A DNA stretch of 64,000 nt from Prosthecobacter sp. (GTDB taxonomy: Bacteria; Verrucomicrobiota; Verrucomicrobiia; Verrucomicrobiales; Verrucomicrobiaceae): assembly GCF_029946185.1 (NCBI RefSeq), contig NZ_JAQSEA010000279.1, forward strand, positions 52,372-116,371. The letters run 5' to 3'. This document shows, one piece after another, positions 9,208-20,440 of this stretch (position 1 is the first letter of the stretch; each line of letters opens with the position of its first letter). The notes beneath the pieces were generated by a model that saw only the letters and a program-made list of their open reading frames with translations, was not told the origin of the DNA and did not search any database. The position numbers were made by a program, and so were the translations under genes.

Positions 9208-10950
9208 ATGAAATTTCTTTCCCCCCTGCTGCTCCTCAGCGCTGCCACCGCCTTCGCCGCTGACTCACCCAAGCTGCATCCCAAGGCGGCAGCTCTTCCG
9301 TTCACGCATCAAGGGCCGTTTGTCACGGCTGCTGATGGCGGCGTGCTGTGCATCGATGCGAAGAACGTGCTGCGCACTGTTGATGAAGGGCGCACGTGGA
9401 GCAGCGCAGCGTTGTTTGCAGAGCCTGCCAAGTTTTCCGTCAGCAGCGAACGCGCGGTGCTGCGCACCCGCGAAGGAGTCATCATCTCTGCATGGATGAA
9501 CAGCGCGGAAAGAAAGGAGCCCAAAGGCTGGCACTGGGGTGAACCGGGCGTGGACTGGAAGGCCTTTGTGCTGCCGACCTACTCCTGCCGCAGCACGGAC
9601 GATGGCAAAACCTGGGAACCACCAGTGAAGCTCAGCACCCCATGGTGCGGCTGCATTCATTCCATGATCCAGATGAAGTCAGGCCGCATCGTCCTCGTGG
9701 GTCAGGAAATCATCCCGCAGTGGCGGCATGCCACGGTCATGTGGGTTTCGGATGATCTCGGCAAAAGCTGGCAGCGTGGCGATGTCTTAGATTACGGCGT
9801 GGGGACGCATGACCATGCGGGCTCGCTGGAGGGCACGGTCATCGAGCGCAAAGATGGCTCGCTGTATCTGCTGCTGCGCACGGAGTCGGGCTTTCTGTGG
9901 GAGGCGACTTCGCGCGATGGCTTGAAATGGACAGGCTTGCAGACCACGAAGATCGCCTCAGTCACCTGCTGCCCGCAGCTTGCTCGGTTGAGCGACGGCC
10001 GCATCGCGCTGCTCTGGAATGCGCCACCGCGCCATGATCCGAAGAACAGTTCCAGCCGGGTGGAGCTGTCGCTCGCCTTTTCGGACGATGAAACCGCCAC
10101 GTGGTCAAAGCCGGTCATCGTGGCGGCGAATTACGCGACGGGTAGCCGGGTGTCCTATCCCTACCTTTATGAGCGTAAGCCAGGCGAACTGTGGATCACC
10201 ACGATGCAGGGCGGTCTGCGGATGAAGGTCCACACCGCCGACCTCGGTGCCGGTGAAATTCCGGTCTTTGTCCCGCCGCCCAAGGCAGAGCCGAAGCCCG
10301 GCAGCATCATCATGTTTGGCGACTCCACCACCGCACCACGCGGCAGTCTCAAAGTGTATGCCACACGGGTGGAGACGACCCTGCAAGGCGTGGGCTCCAC
10401 GCTCGGGGTTATCAATGCAGGCATCGGCGGCAACACCACGCGGGACGGGCTCAAACGTTTGCAGAATGATGTGCTCAAGTACAAGCCACGGGTAGTGGTC
10501 ATGCAGTTCGGCATCAATGACTCCGCCGTGGATGTCTGGAAGAACCCACCCGCCACTGCACCACGAGTACCGCTGGCCGAATACCTTGCTAACATCCGCT
10601 GCATGGTCACCGCTGCCCAAGATGTGCAGGCCAAGGTCATCCTCATGACGACAAATCCGTTGCGCTGGACCCCGAAGCTCAAGGATGTGTATGGCAAACC
10701 ACCCTACGATCCGGCTGCCGAAGACGGTTTCGACTCCGCCACCCTCGCGGGCTACAACGAAGCCCTGCGCAAACTCGCTGCGGAACTGAAAGTCCCCCTG
10801 GTGGATGTCCGCGCGGCCTACCCGGACTTTGCCGCGAAGCATCAGACCACCATCGAAGGGATGCTGCTGGACGGCATGCACCCGAACGACCTCGGTCAGG
10901 AGCTCGTTGCGGAGCTGCTGGTGCCTGCGATCCGCGCGACGCTGAGGTGA
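9208..10950 (+). CDS. Exported sialidase-like propeller fused to SGNH hydrolase
   Basis: A signal peptide (residues 1-18) is followed by a BNR/sialidase-type beta-propeller (about 30-350) with Asp-box-like repeats (VDEGRTW, STDDGKTW, SDDLGKSW). A C-terminal SGNH/GDSL esterase domain follows (about 365-575) with the catalytic blocks GDSTTAP, GIGGNTT, GINDS and DGMHPND. The fusion would join exo-glycosidase-like recognition with deacetylation of a glycan. Sialate O-acetylesterase at 31584 could act on related substrates. True sialidase activity is unproven, because Asp boxes occur in many propellers. Confidence 0.85.
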   Translation: MKFLSPLLLLSAATAFAADSPKLHPKAAALPFTHQGPFVTAADGGVLCIDAKNVLRTVDEGRTWSSAALFAEPAKFSVSSERAVLRTREGVIISAWMNSAERKEPKGWHWGEPGVDWKAFVLPTYSCRSTDDGKTWEPPVKLSTPWCGCIHSMIQMKSGRIVLVGQEIIPQWRHATVMWVSDDLGKSWQRGDVLDYGVGTHDHAGSLEGTVIERKDGSLYLLLRTESGFLWEATSRDGLKWTGLQTTKIASVTCCPQLARLSDGRIALLWNAPPRHDPKNSSSRVELSLAFSDDETATWSKPVIVAANYATGSRVSYPYLYERKPGELWITTMQGGLRMKVHTADLGAGEIPVFVPPPKAEPKPGSIIMFGDSTTAPRGSLKVYATRVETTLQGVGSTLGVINAGIGGNTTRDGLKRLQNDVLKYKPRVVVMQFGINDSAVDVWKNPPATAPRVPLAEYLANIRCMVTAAQDVQAKVILMTTNPLRWTPKLKDVYGKPPYDPAAEDGFDSATLAGYNEALRKLAAELKVPLVDVRAAYPDFAAKHQTTIEGMLLDGMHPNDLGQELVAELLVPAIRATLR

Positions 10951-10990
10951 GCGAAATCTGCCTGCCCGCCTAAAATTTCCGCTTGTATAT

Positions 10991-11006
10991 TTAACCATTT
11001 GGTTAA
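10991..11006. promoter_or_regulatory. ArsR-type operator candidate
   Basis: A perfect 7-2-7 palindrome, TTAACCA-tt-TGGTTAA, lies in an AT-rich stretch 32 bp before the AHSA1-type gene. Operators of ArsR-family repressors that control SRPBCC/AHSA1 genes have this look. No arsR-like gene is adjacent or in the window. Confidence 0.45.
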
Positions 11007-11038
11007 TTAATTGCGCCACACTCTCCATTCATCACCTC

Positions 11039-11503
11039 ATGACCACCACCGAAAACGACACCCTGGAACTCACGCGCCTGTTCAAAGCCCCGCGCGAGCG
11101 CGTGTTTGCCGCCTTCACCACTCCCGAGTCCATGAATCAATGGTTTGGCTGCGGCAGCAAAGTCACCACCTGCACCACGGACTTCCGCATCGGCGGCAGC
11201 TACCGCCTCGAAACTCGAAATCCAGAGAGCGGCGAGACCTTCATCGTCACGGGGGCCTATCGTGAGATCTCGCCACCGGCCAAGATCTCCTTCACCTGGA
11301 CGTATGAAGGCGATGCAGACTGGGCGGACTGCGAATCCGTCGTGACCATACAGCTTAAGGCCCTCGGCGATCAAACCGAGCTGAGCCTCACCCACACCGG
11401 CTTCCCATCCGCCGCAAGCAAAGGCAACCACAGCACCGGCTGGAACGAGTGCATGGACAAAATAGACGCCCTGCTCATGAGCCAGCCTACGGCCGCGCGC
11501 TGA
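11039..11503 (+). CDS. SRPBCC / AHSA1-type START-like domain protein
   Basis: This encodes 154 residues that form a single START/SRPBCC domain: RLFKAPRERVFAAF at the N-terminus, the MNQWFGC helix, then a beta-sheet with PPAKISFTW and a C-terminal helix HSTGWNECMDKIDALL. Proteins of this family bind hydrophobic ligands and in bacteria usually travel with an ArsR-type regulator; here the regulator is missing. It stands alone, with an ArsR-like palindrome in front and a strong hairpin terminator behind. The ligand is unknown. Confidence 0.85.
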   Translation: MTTTENDTLELTRLFKAPRERVFAAFTTPESMNQWFGCGSKVTTCTTDFRIGGSYRLETRNPESGETFIVTGAYREISPPAKISFTWTYEGDADWADCESVVTIQLKALGDQTELSLTHTGFPSAASKGNHSTGWNECMDKIDALLMSQPTAAR

Positions 11504-11530
11504 GAGGGCGCCTTGTGCGAAGAGACTGCG

Positions 11531-11567
11531 GAGAAGCGGATACCCTAGGGGTCCGCTTCTCTTGTTT
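11531..11567 (+). terminator. Rho-independent terminator
   Basis: A 10-bp perfect stem (GAGAAGCGGA with TCCGCTTCTC), an 11-base loop that itself holds CCTAGG, then TTGTTTT. It ends the AHSA1-type transcript. Confidence 0.75.
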
Positions 11568-11657
11568 TCAGTGCGCCAGATGTGGAAGCAGCGCACCTTG
11601 GATTTGCGTTGCGGCGTGGTCGCGTTTAGCTCTTACGCTCTCAATTCCCCATTCTAA

Positions 11658-13880
<2,223 letters not shown>

Positions 13881-13917
13881 TTCGCAGTACCCAAGTCACT
13901 TCTGACTTTTCGAATCT

Positions 13918-13947
13918 GGCGAGGGGGATTTCCCCTCGCCTTTTTAT
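13918..13947 (+). terminator. Rho-independent terminator of icd
   Basis: A 9-bp perfect stem (GGCGAGGGG with CCCCTCGCC), 5-base loop, then TTTTTATT, starting 38 bp after the icd stop. Confidence 0.9.
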
Positions 13948-14012
13948 TACCTCTTTGCGGTGATAAATTTTCAGCCATCACCCATAAGCGCGTAGCGCTG
14001 ACATAACCGTAG

Positions 14013-14094
14013 CCGTGGGTGCCAACCCACGGTATGCGACCAGCCCGCCGTTGCCAATTCCGTGGAACCGCGTAGCGGTGAGACAAACCTCCGC
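14013..14094 (+). repeat. Left REP-like element of the transposase unit
   Basis: Contains a 20-bp palindrome (14013-14032; CCGTGGGT arms) and a 33-bp element at 14062-14094 that starts GTGGAACCGCGTAGCGG. The second is found inverted, 32 of 33 bases identical, at 14593-14625; the first is nearly identical to 14655-14674. The pair flanks the transposase gene. Confidence 0.8.
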
Positions 14095-14113
14095 GCAGCC
14101 CTCAGCTCCCGCC

Positions 14114-14563
14114 ATGGCCAACACCTACACGCAGATCCTGTACCACATCGTGTTCTCAACCAAGAAGCGTGCAACGGTTCTAGTTGAAGATCGGCGGGAG
14201 GAGTACTTCCGCTACGTCTGGGGCATCCATCAGCAACTGAACTGCCACCTTTACCGCATCAACGCCATGGATGATCACGTGCACATTCTGACGGGCCTGC
14301 ATCCGTCACTGGCGCTGGCGGATTACATGCGCGAGCTGAAAACTGGCACCAGTCGCTGGATCAGCCAGGAAGGCATCTTTCCCGGATTTAACGGCTGGCA
14401 GGACGGCTACGGTGCCTTCACGATTTCCGTCCATGAGCAGGATGCGGTGATCCGTTATATCAAAGACCAGCAGGTCCATCATCAGCACACGAATTATCTG
14501 GAAGAATACCGGCGCATGCTCAGCGAGGCGCGGATCAAATACGACGACAAATACCTCGCATGA
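14114..14563 (+). CDS. REP-associated tyrosine transposase (IS200-like)
   Basis: This encodes 149 residues from the ATG at 14114 (MANTYTQILYHIVFSTKKR), the usual N-terminus of this family; an open extension upstream lies in the repeat. HUH-family features are visible: the MDDHVHIL block with the paired histidines, then SHALADYM-like helix LALADYMRELK and the KT-GTSRWI segment. The putative catalytic tyrosine lies in the YGAFTISVHEQD region. RAYT proteins act on REP palindromes rather than moving as normal insertion sequences. The flanking inverted REP-like elements make this a complete RAYT unit. Confidence 0.9.
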   Translation: MANTYTQILYHIVFSTKKRATVLVEDRREEYFRYVWGIHQQLNCHLYRINAMDDHVHILTGLHPSLALADYMRELKTGTSRWISQEGIFPGFNGWQDGYGAFTISVHEQDAVIRYIKDQQVHHQHTNYLEEYRRMLSEARIKYDDKYLA

Positions 14564-14592
14564 TGCGATGCAGCACGGGGCCGAGGGGTATG

Positions 14593-14700
14593 GCGGAGGT
14601 TTGTGTCACCGCTACGCGGTTCCACTGATTTCGGCGGGCATAGATCGCGCAGTTCCGTGGGTTAGCACCCACGGCTAATGTTGTGCCAGCCCTACGGGCT
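14593..14700 (-). repeat. Right REP-like element of the transposase unit
   Basis: Inverted copy of the left element: 33 bp at 14593-14625, a 20-bp palindrome at 14655-14674, and a further small palindrome AGCCC-tac-GGGCT at about 14688-14700. The last resembles palindromes at 27999 and 28133. Confidence 0.8.
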
Positions 14701-14729
14701 TTCGGAGGGGCATGGTGACGCCCCGAACA

Positions 14730-16268
14730 TCACTCAAACTTGATCGAGTAGAGGTCCGCATCATTCAGCACAAAATGCAGCTTCACGACTTTCCCAGCGA
14801 GTGAGCTCACATCACCACCGCTTTTCCAAGTCACGGTGCGGTTGATGGAATCGCCAAAGGTGGGCTGCGCATCGTCGAGCGCGAATCCAGGAATGGGTTT
14901 GCCACCGGCATCCTGAATCTCGACCTGAATACCACCCGCAGCAGAAGTGGCGAAGTTCATCGTGAGGTTCTTCCCGGTAAAGGTGAAGGGCTTGGTGATC
15001 AACTCGCCGCCGCTCATCGGAGCATGAACAGACACGAAGCCGTCCATGCGCAGCGTGTAGCGGCGCAGTTCGCTGCTCTTGCCGGTCCAGTAGCTTTCGG
15101 TGGCGTAGAAGCTCAGCTCATTGGGCGCGCCTTCGAGCGCGGACTTCGTCTCGACGGGATGCCAGGCGATGTATTGATGGCCGTAGTTCCAGGTGCCGGG
15201 GCGTTCGATGCCGGGTGGCAGGAAGGCGTCGTTCCAGCGCTTGAACTTCACGCCATCGCGGCTGCTCATGAACAGCCCTTCAGTGATGGCCATGCCGTAG
15301 CGGTCGCTGGCCTTGGAGCGCCACTCGCGGTTCTCGGACTCAGGCAGGGCGCGCATGCTGTCCGTCCAACCGCGCTCGGCGTAGCGCGTGGGAAAGCCGA
15401 GGAGCATGTGCGGTGCGCGGTGGTAGGGCTTCACCTGGTTGGTGTAGAGCTGCTCGCTGGGGGAATCGACGTAGCTCAGATCGTGCTGATTCTCCCAATG
15501 AATGAAGTCCTTCGAGGTCGCGGTGCGGATGGCGCGATCGCCGGAGGGCTTCCAGTTCTTTTCATCGGTGGTGCCTCCGGTGAAGTAGCGCCAGTAAGCG
15601 CGGTAAACGCCGCTGCTGGCATCCCAGAACGCGAGGTTCTGCGAATCGAACGCACCATCAGTGATGACTGGCGCATCCGCCATCGGCGACCAGCGCAGGC
15701 CATCGGCAGATTTCAGCGCAAGCAATCCCTTCGGCTTATTCGAGCGCACGATGGCCTTGTATTTCGCATCCGCAGGCGCAGCGGGATTCTCATCTTTAAA
15801 GACGGCAGGATGGCCGCCATCGGGGTTCACGTTGCCCATCTTGCCGTGCGGAATGACGATATTGTTAGCCTTCGAGCCTTTGAAGTCATGCAGACCCAGC
15901 TCCGGCTTGCGCCAGTGGATGCCATCGTCGCTTTCCGCGTAGCAGGTGAAGAGCGGATGCTCGCCCGTGTTCACTTTGCCCGGCGTCACGGTGAGCTGCC
16001 AGCTCTTGTAGTACATGCGGTACTTGTCGCCGTCTTTGAAGATGCTGTGGTAGCCGCTGCCACTGCCCTCCCACGGCGCATCATGCTTCATCACGATCTC
16101 CTGAATCTGTGGCTGATGCAGCCGCTGCTCCGCCTTGCCACTGAGCTGGCCGATCAGGAAATCATCCACAAACAATTCACGGCGCGAGCCGATGTCGATG
16201 GCGCTGTCGGCACTCCAGGCAAGTGAGGCGGCAAAAAACCAGAGTGGTAGCATGAGGTGACGCATCAT
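14730..16268 (-). CDS. Exported glycoside-hydrolase-like five-bladed propeller protein
   Basis: This encodes 512 residues with a signal peptide (about 1-19). It starts with DIGSRRELFVDDFLIG, a signature common in secreted proteins of Planctomycetes and Verrucomicrobia related to GH32/GH43-type propellers. The core contains GSGSGYHSIFKDGDKYRMYY and repeated W/Y-rich blade motifs, and the last 100 residues look like a beta-sandwich. A sugar-cleaving role is likely but catalytic residues cannot be assigned with certainty. It is followed on the same strand by the REP-rich transposase flank. Confidence 0.78.
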   Translation of the reverse strand: MMRHLMLPLWFFAASLAWSADSAIDIGSRRELFVDDFLIGQLSGKAEQRLHQPQIQEIVMKHDAPWEGSGSGYHSIFKDGDKYRMYYKSWQLTVTPGKVNTGEHPLFTCYAESDDGIHWRKPELGLHDFKGSKANNIVIPHGKMGNVNPDGGHPAVFKDENPAAPADAKYKAIVRSNKPKGLLALKSADGLRWSPMADAPVITDGAFDSQNLAFWDASSGVYRAYWRYFTGGTTDEKNWKPSGDRAIRTATSKDFIHWENQHDLSYVDSPSEQLYTNQVKPYHRAPHMLLGFPTRYAERGWTDSMRALPESENREWRSKASDRYGMAITEGLFMSSRDGVKFKRWNDAFLPPGIERPGTWNYGHQYIAWHPVETKSALEGAPNELSFYATESYWTGKSSELRRYTLRMDGFVSVHAPMSGGELITKPFTFTGKNLTMNFATSAAGGIQVEIQDAGGKPIPGFALDDAQPTFGDSINRTVTWKSGGDVSSLAGKVVKLHFVLNDADLYSIKFE

Positions 16269-16392
16269 ACCTTTACGCGTATGAAAGTAGCTTTGTTGCT
16301 GTGCAACAAGGGAACGCTCCGCTTTACCAACAGCTCACGGTCGTCCCAAGCGGCTTGCCGTTGCGTTGCCCCCTTGCTCCGCAGGAACAGGG

Positions 16393-17808
16393 CTACTTTG
16401 ACTCCCCAAACGCGCACAGATGCTTGTCGGTACGAATGTAGATCACACCATCGACAATGGCCGGTGAGGCGAAGACGGGCGCTTTGAGGTCGTTGCGGGC
16501 GAGCACGTTCAGTTTGTCGCTGGTGGCATCGAGCACGACGACGGTGCCGCGCTGCGAGATCACATACACGTGGCCATCGGCGGCGACGGCGGAGGCGTAG
16601 TAGTCGCCGGAGGCATCGACGCGTTCGGCCTGGTAAATGGGGCTGCCGGTTTTCGTGTCGTAGGCGGAGGCGAGACCGCCGCTCTTCATCGTCAAGACGC
16701 GGCCATTCACCGCGACGGGTGAGGAGACATACGGCAGGTGTTTGTTCTGCTGCCAGACGACGTGCGTGCTGGTGATGTCGCCGCTGCCGCCGGGCTTGAT
16801 GGCAAAGACTTGGTTCACAGCGTCGGCGAACATGCCGCGTACAAATTCATACTCGGGCTTGGTGACCTTGCCGTCCTTGTCCGCGTCGATCTGCGAGTAG
16901 CGACCTTTGATCGGACCGGCGGGGAATTCATCGAGAGTGAGCAGGCCGTCCTTGTCGGTATCCTGCACGGCGGCGAAGGCCTCGAACGGTTCCATCTCGA
17001 TGCGTTCCCCTTCATCGCCGCCAACGTTCCAGCTTGAGACGAGCAGCAGTCCATCAGCTGCGACGGGACTCGCATTGGCCACGCGCGCCATGCCTCGGGC
17101 CGACCAGCGCTGCTTACCGTCCTTCACATCATAACTTCGCAGCCACAGCGAGCCGCACACAACCAGCTCTTCCATGCCATCATGTTTCCAGACAAACGGC
17201 GTCGAGAAACCGCGCCGGAACTCGCTGCGGTCCACGCGCCACACTTCCGCACCGGTCTTCACATCCAGCGCGATCATGTAGCTGCCCACGTCTTGATCCG
17301 CCACGATGATCACTTTGCCATCCACGATGATGGGCGAGGCGCTGGTGCCGAACTCCACGACGGGTGCAGGCAGCGGCTTCTGCCACAGCAACTTGCCGGT
17401 CCAATCATACGCCAGCACTCCGTAGGAGCCGAAGTAGGCGATCAAGCGCTCGCCATCCGTGCAGCACGTCGGCGCGGCGGGACTGCCAATGCGATGCGTG
17501 CCTTCGACTTTCTCCGAGGGAGCCGCCTCACGCCACAGCTCACGGCCATCCGCACGATTCAGGCAAAACGTGACGAGCTTGCCGCCATCAAGCCCGGTGA
17601 GCGCAATCTTGCCACCCCAGATGCAGGGAGACGAATGCCCAAACGGCACCTCCACCTGCCACTTCAGATTCTTCTCACTCGAAAATCCCACAGGCGGCCT
17701 GCCCGTGCCGATGCCAAGCCCGTCCTCACCACGAAACTGCGGCCAGTTGGATTCAGCGAGACAGGGGGCGATGAGAAGAGCGGAGCACAAGGCGTGGCGA
17801 AGCAGCAT
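16393..17808 (-). CDS. Exported PQQ-like beta-propeller with internal EF-hand pair
   Basis: The signal peptide covers residues 1-18. SNWPQFRGEDGLG opens a PQQ-type (quinoprotein-like) propeller with repeated blades of the form LLVSSW, VYVISQRGTVVVLDA and VIYIRTDKHLCAFGE. Between blades, at about residues 275-325, sit two EF-hand calcium loops (DTDKDGLLTLDEF and DADKDGKVTKPEY). Such proteins are common in PVC bacteria and are thought to be exported scaffolds; no PQQ-dependent dehydrogenase active site is evident. It is monocistronic on the minus strand. Confidence 0.85.
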   Translation of the reverse strand: MLLRHALCSALLIAPCLAESNWPQFRGEDGLGIGTGRPPVGFSSEKNLKWQVEVPFGHSSPCIWGGKIALTGLDGGKLVTFCLNRADGRELWREAAPSEKVEGTHRIGSPAAPTCCTDGERLIAYFGSYGVLAYDWTGKLLWQKPLPAPVVEFGTSASPIIVDGKVIIVADQDVGSYMIALDVKTGAEVWRVDRSEFRRGFSTPFVWKHDGMEELVVCGSLWLRSYDVKDGKQRWSARGMARVANASPVAADGLLLVSSWNVGGDEGERIEMEPFEAFAAVQDTDKDGLLTLDEFPAGPIKGRYSQIDADKDGKVTKPEYEFVRGMFADAVNQVFAIKPGGSGDITSTHVVWQQNKHLPYVSSPVAVNGRVLTMKSGGLASAYDTKTGSPIYQAERVDASGDYYASAVAADGHVYVISQRGTVVVLDATSDKLNVLARNDLKAPVFASPAIVDGVIYIRTDKHLCAFGESK

Positions 17809-17959
17809 GAAAGTAAAAAGCGCTCATCGGGTGCAAGTCTTTCGATCTTCTGCCGAGGATGTATCATGGGTCGCATGGCCCTGAATGGCGCACCTCCCAT
17901 CAGGGCCACCTCATCACAGCGCTTCCCGCCCTGCGATGTGCTGGAGTTTCCAGCAGCGT

Positions 17960-18250
17960 CTAGCCGCCTGTCAGCCAGGTCTGAAACGCAGCCTCCACGC
18001 GCTGCAGCATCTCGGCCTGATTGCGCCGCAGATCGCTGAACTGATTCCAGGCCGACAGATCCTGCTTGGAGCCGGTGCCCTCAATCTCCGCGATGAATTC
18101 CGTGACCAGATCAAGCTGGTCGCCGTGCTGCTCACGCAGGTACGTCTTGCAGGCCACACCCGTCTCATGCAGTCGATTTTTGGTTCCCAGTGCCATGCGG
18201 TATTTATCCTTCGGTCTATCACACCCGGCAACTCGAATCCGCAGCTTCAC
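17960..18250 (-). CDS. Small conserved-looking hypothetical protein
   Basis: This encodes 96 residues starting at a GTG at 18250. The start is supported by a perfect AAGGAGG 7 bases upstream on the minus strand, rare among genes in this window. It is soluble and charged, with a predicted long helix over the second half (DLVTEFIAEIEGTG, then a segment rich in Gln and Arg). No family is recognised. It lies alone between the PQQ-like gene and the divergent DUF1501 gene. Confidence 0.65.
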   Translation of the reverse strand: MKLRIRVAGCDRPKDKYRMALGTKNRLHETGVACKTYLREQHGDQLDLVTEFIAEIEGTGSKQDLSAWNQFSDLRRNQAEMLQRVEAAFQTWLTGG

Positions 18251-18428
18251 AGCAAATCCTCCTTCCCCATCTCAAAAATCAACGATCCGTGCCCATCAAT
18301 CTTCAATCACGCACACGCCAACGCTCATGGGATTGATGATTGTCGAGCATTCGATTTTCGATTGTTGAAGTGCCGATCCCACAAACACTCCCGTAATCTC
18401 CGCCTTCTCCGCACGTTTTATCCACGTC

Positions 18429-19847
18429 ATGACTCCGCCCGCCTTTTTTGATGTCTCCCGCCGCCAGTTCTTTCGGCAGTCCGGCTTGGGATTGGGCTCT
18501 GCGGCGCTGGGCTCCATGCTCGCCCGTGATCTGCCGGCTGCGCCTGCGCTGGCGGGGCCGCGACCGCATTTCGCGCCGAAGGCCAAGCACATCATCTACC
18601 TGCACATGATCGGCGCGCCCTCACAGCTCGATCTGTTCGACTACAAGCCGCTGCTGCAAAAGATGGACGGTCAGGTCTGCCCGGCAGAACTCACCAAAGG
18701 CAAGCGCTTTGCCTTCATCGGCGGTGAGCTGAAGCTCGCAGGCACCGAGTTCAAATTCCAGCGCCATGGGAAGAGCGGGCTGGAACTCAGTGAACTGCTG
18801 CCGCACCTCGGCACCGTGGCGGATGACATCTGCGTGGTGAAATCCCTGCACACCAATGAGATCAATCATGCCCCGGCGCAGATGTTTTTGCACACCGGCT
18901 TTGGCCAAGGCGGCCGGCCCAGCCTGGGCGCGTGGGTGACGTATGGCCTCGGCACCGAGAACCGCGATCTGCCCGCCTACGTGGTGCTGCTTTCCGGGCC
19001 TCCCGGCGGCGCAGGCTCCACGCTCTGGAGCACCGGCTTTCTGCCCAGCGTGTATCAGGGCATCCCCTTTCGTGGCAGCGGCGAGCCCGTCCTCTTTCTC
19101 GGCAATCCGCCGGGCCAAAGCACCACCGACCGCCGTCGTGTGCTCGATGCCGTCAAAGCGCTCAATGAGCAGCAGCTCGGCGTCGTGGGAGATCCCGAGA
19201 TCGCCACGCGCATCAGCCAGTACGAAATGGCCTACCGCATGCAGACCAGCGTGCCGGAGCTCATGGACATCTCCCAGGAAAAGCAGGCCACTCTAGACAT
19301 GTACGGTGCGCTGCCCGGCAAGGCCTCCTTTGCCAACAACTGCCTGCTCGCCCGCCGCCTGATTGAGCGCGGCGTGCGCATGGTGCAGCTCTTTGATTCC
19401 GACTGGGACCACCACGGCGGCCTCAAGCAGCGCATCACCGCCAAAGCCAAGGACGTGGACCAGCCCATGGCCGCGCTGGTGCGGGACCTGAAACAACGCG
19501 GGCTGCTCGATGAAACCCTCGTGATCTGGGGCGGCGAATTTGGCCGCACTCCACTGCGCCAGGGCGCGAATGGCGACGGCGTCAAAACCTCCGCAGGTCG
19601 CGACCACCACAAAGACGCCTACACCATGTGGATGGCCGGCGGCGGCACGCGGCCCGGCACGGTCTATGGCCGCACCGACGACTTCGGCTTCAACATTGCC
19701 GAAAACCCCGTCCATACCCATGACCTCAATGCCACCGTGCTGAACCTCCTCGGCCTCGACCATGAACGTCTCACGTTCCGGTACCAAGGCCGCGACTTCC
19801 GCCTCACAGATGTGCATGGGGAACTGGTGCCAGGGATTGTGGGGTGA
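18429..19847 (+). CDS. Tat-exported DUF1501 protein
   Basis: This encodes 472 residues starting with a twin-arginine signal ([19 protein letters not shown]). The body has the DUF1501 landmarks: [30 protein letters not shown]-like [18 protein letters not shown] and [18 protein letters not shown], related to the alkaline phosphatase/sulfatase fold. In this phylum DUF1501 genes usually follow a DUF1549/DUF1553 cytochrome gene; none is present here, so this copy is a stand-alone. Its substrate is unknown. Confidence 0.9.
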   Translation: MTPPAFFDVSRRQFFRQSGLGLGSAALGSMLARDLPAAPALAGPRPHFAPKAKHIIYLHMIGAPSQLDLFDYKPLLQKMDGQVCPAELTKGKRFAFIGGELKLAGTEFKFQRHGKSGLELSELLPHLGTVADDICVVKSLHTNEINHAPAQMFLHTGFGQGGRPSLGAWVTYGLGTENRDLPAYVVLLSGPPGGAGSTLWSTGFLPSVYQGIPFRGSGEPVLFLGNPPGQSTTDRRRVLDAVKALNEQQLGVVGDPEIATRISQYEMAYRMQTSVPELMDISQEKQATLDMYGALPGKASFANNCLLARRLIERGVRMVQLFDSDWDHHGGLKQRITAKAKDVDQPMAALVRDLKQRGLLDETLVIWGGEFGRTPLRQGANGDGVKTSAGRDHHKDAYTMWMAGGGTRPGTVYGRTDDFGFNIAENPVHTHDLNATVLNLLGLDHERLTFRYQGRDFRLTDVHGELVPGIVG

Positions 19848-20007
19848 GGGGGGGATGTGTGCTGATTGGGGGACATCCATCTCCGCCTGGTGACCGGGCA
19901 TCAGGAATTAGACTGACGATGATGACAGGGTGCCAAAAAGCAGAGTCATTATACAGCCGCGTGTCCACGCACTGTCGAAGTTTCCGTGCCGCAACCAGGC
20001 AACCCAA

Positions 20008-20391
20008 ATGAAACCACCTCTCACCAGCCTACGACTTGCGCTCACCGCGCTCACCGCCCTCAACTTTGCCGCTCTCGCGGCAGACCAGAAACCGGCACAG
20101 GATAACACCGAAAAAAATGAGCGTGATCGGTCCGGCGAGACCATGACGCCTTTCGACCAGTCCAACAGCCCGGCAGATTTGAAGATCACCCAGGACATCC
20201 GCAAAGCCGTCATGGCCGATGACTCGCTGAGCATGACCGCCAAAAACGTGAAGATCATCACCGCCGCAGGAAAGGTGATGCTGCGTGGCCCGGTGAACAA
20301 TGCCGACGAAAAAAAGAAAATCGCCGCTTATGCCAAAGCCAACGCCGGAGAGGCGCAGGTGATCGACCAACTCGAAGTCAAAACCAAGTAA
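20008..20391 (+). CDS. Exported BON-domain protein
   Basis: This encodes 127 residues from the ATG at 20008, which gives a good signal peptide ending in AALAA; the frame is open upstream but without a sensible start. After a polar linker comes one BON domain (about 55-125): ITQDIRKAVMADDSLS, then VKIITAAGKVMLRGPV. BON domains bind membranes or phospholipids and occur in OsmY-type stress proteins. It precedes a glycine-zipper stress-type gene by 49 bp, suggesting a shared envelope-stress unit. Confidence 0.85.
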   Translation: MKPPLTSLRLALTALTALNFAALAADQKPAQDNTEKNERDRSGETMTPFDQSNSPADLKITQDIRKAVMADDSLSMTAKNVKIITAAGKVMLRGPVNNADEKKKIAAYAKANAGEAQVIDQLEVKTK

Positions 20392-20440
20392 CGGAAGCTC
20401 CACTTTCCTCTCAAAATCCAACCCTTCAAATCCTACCATT

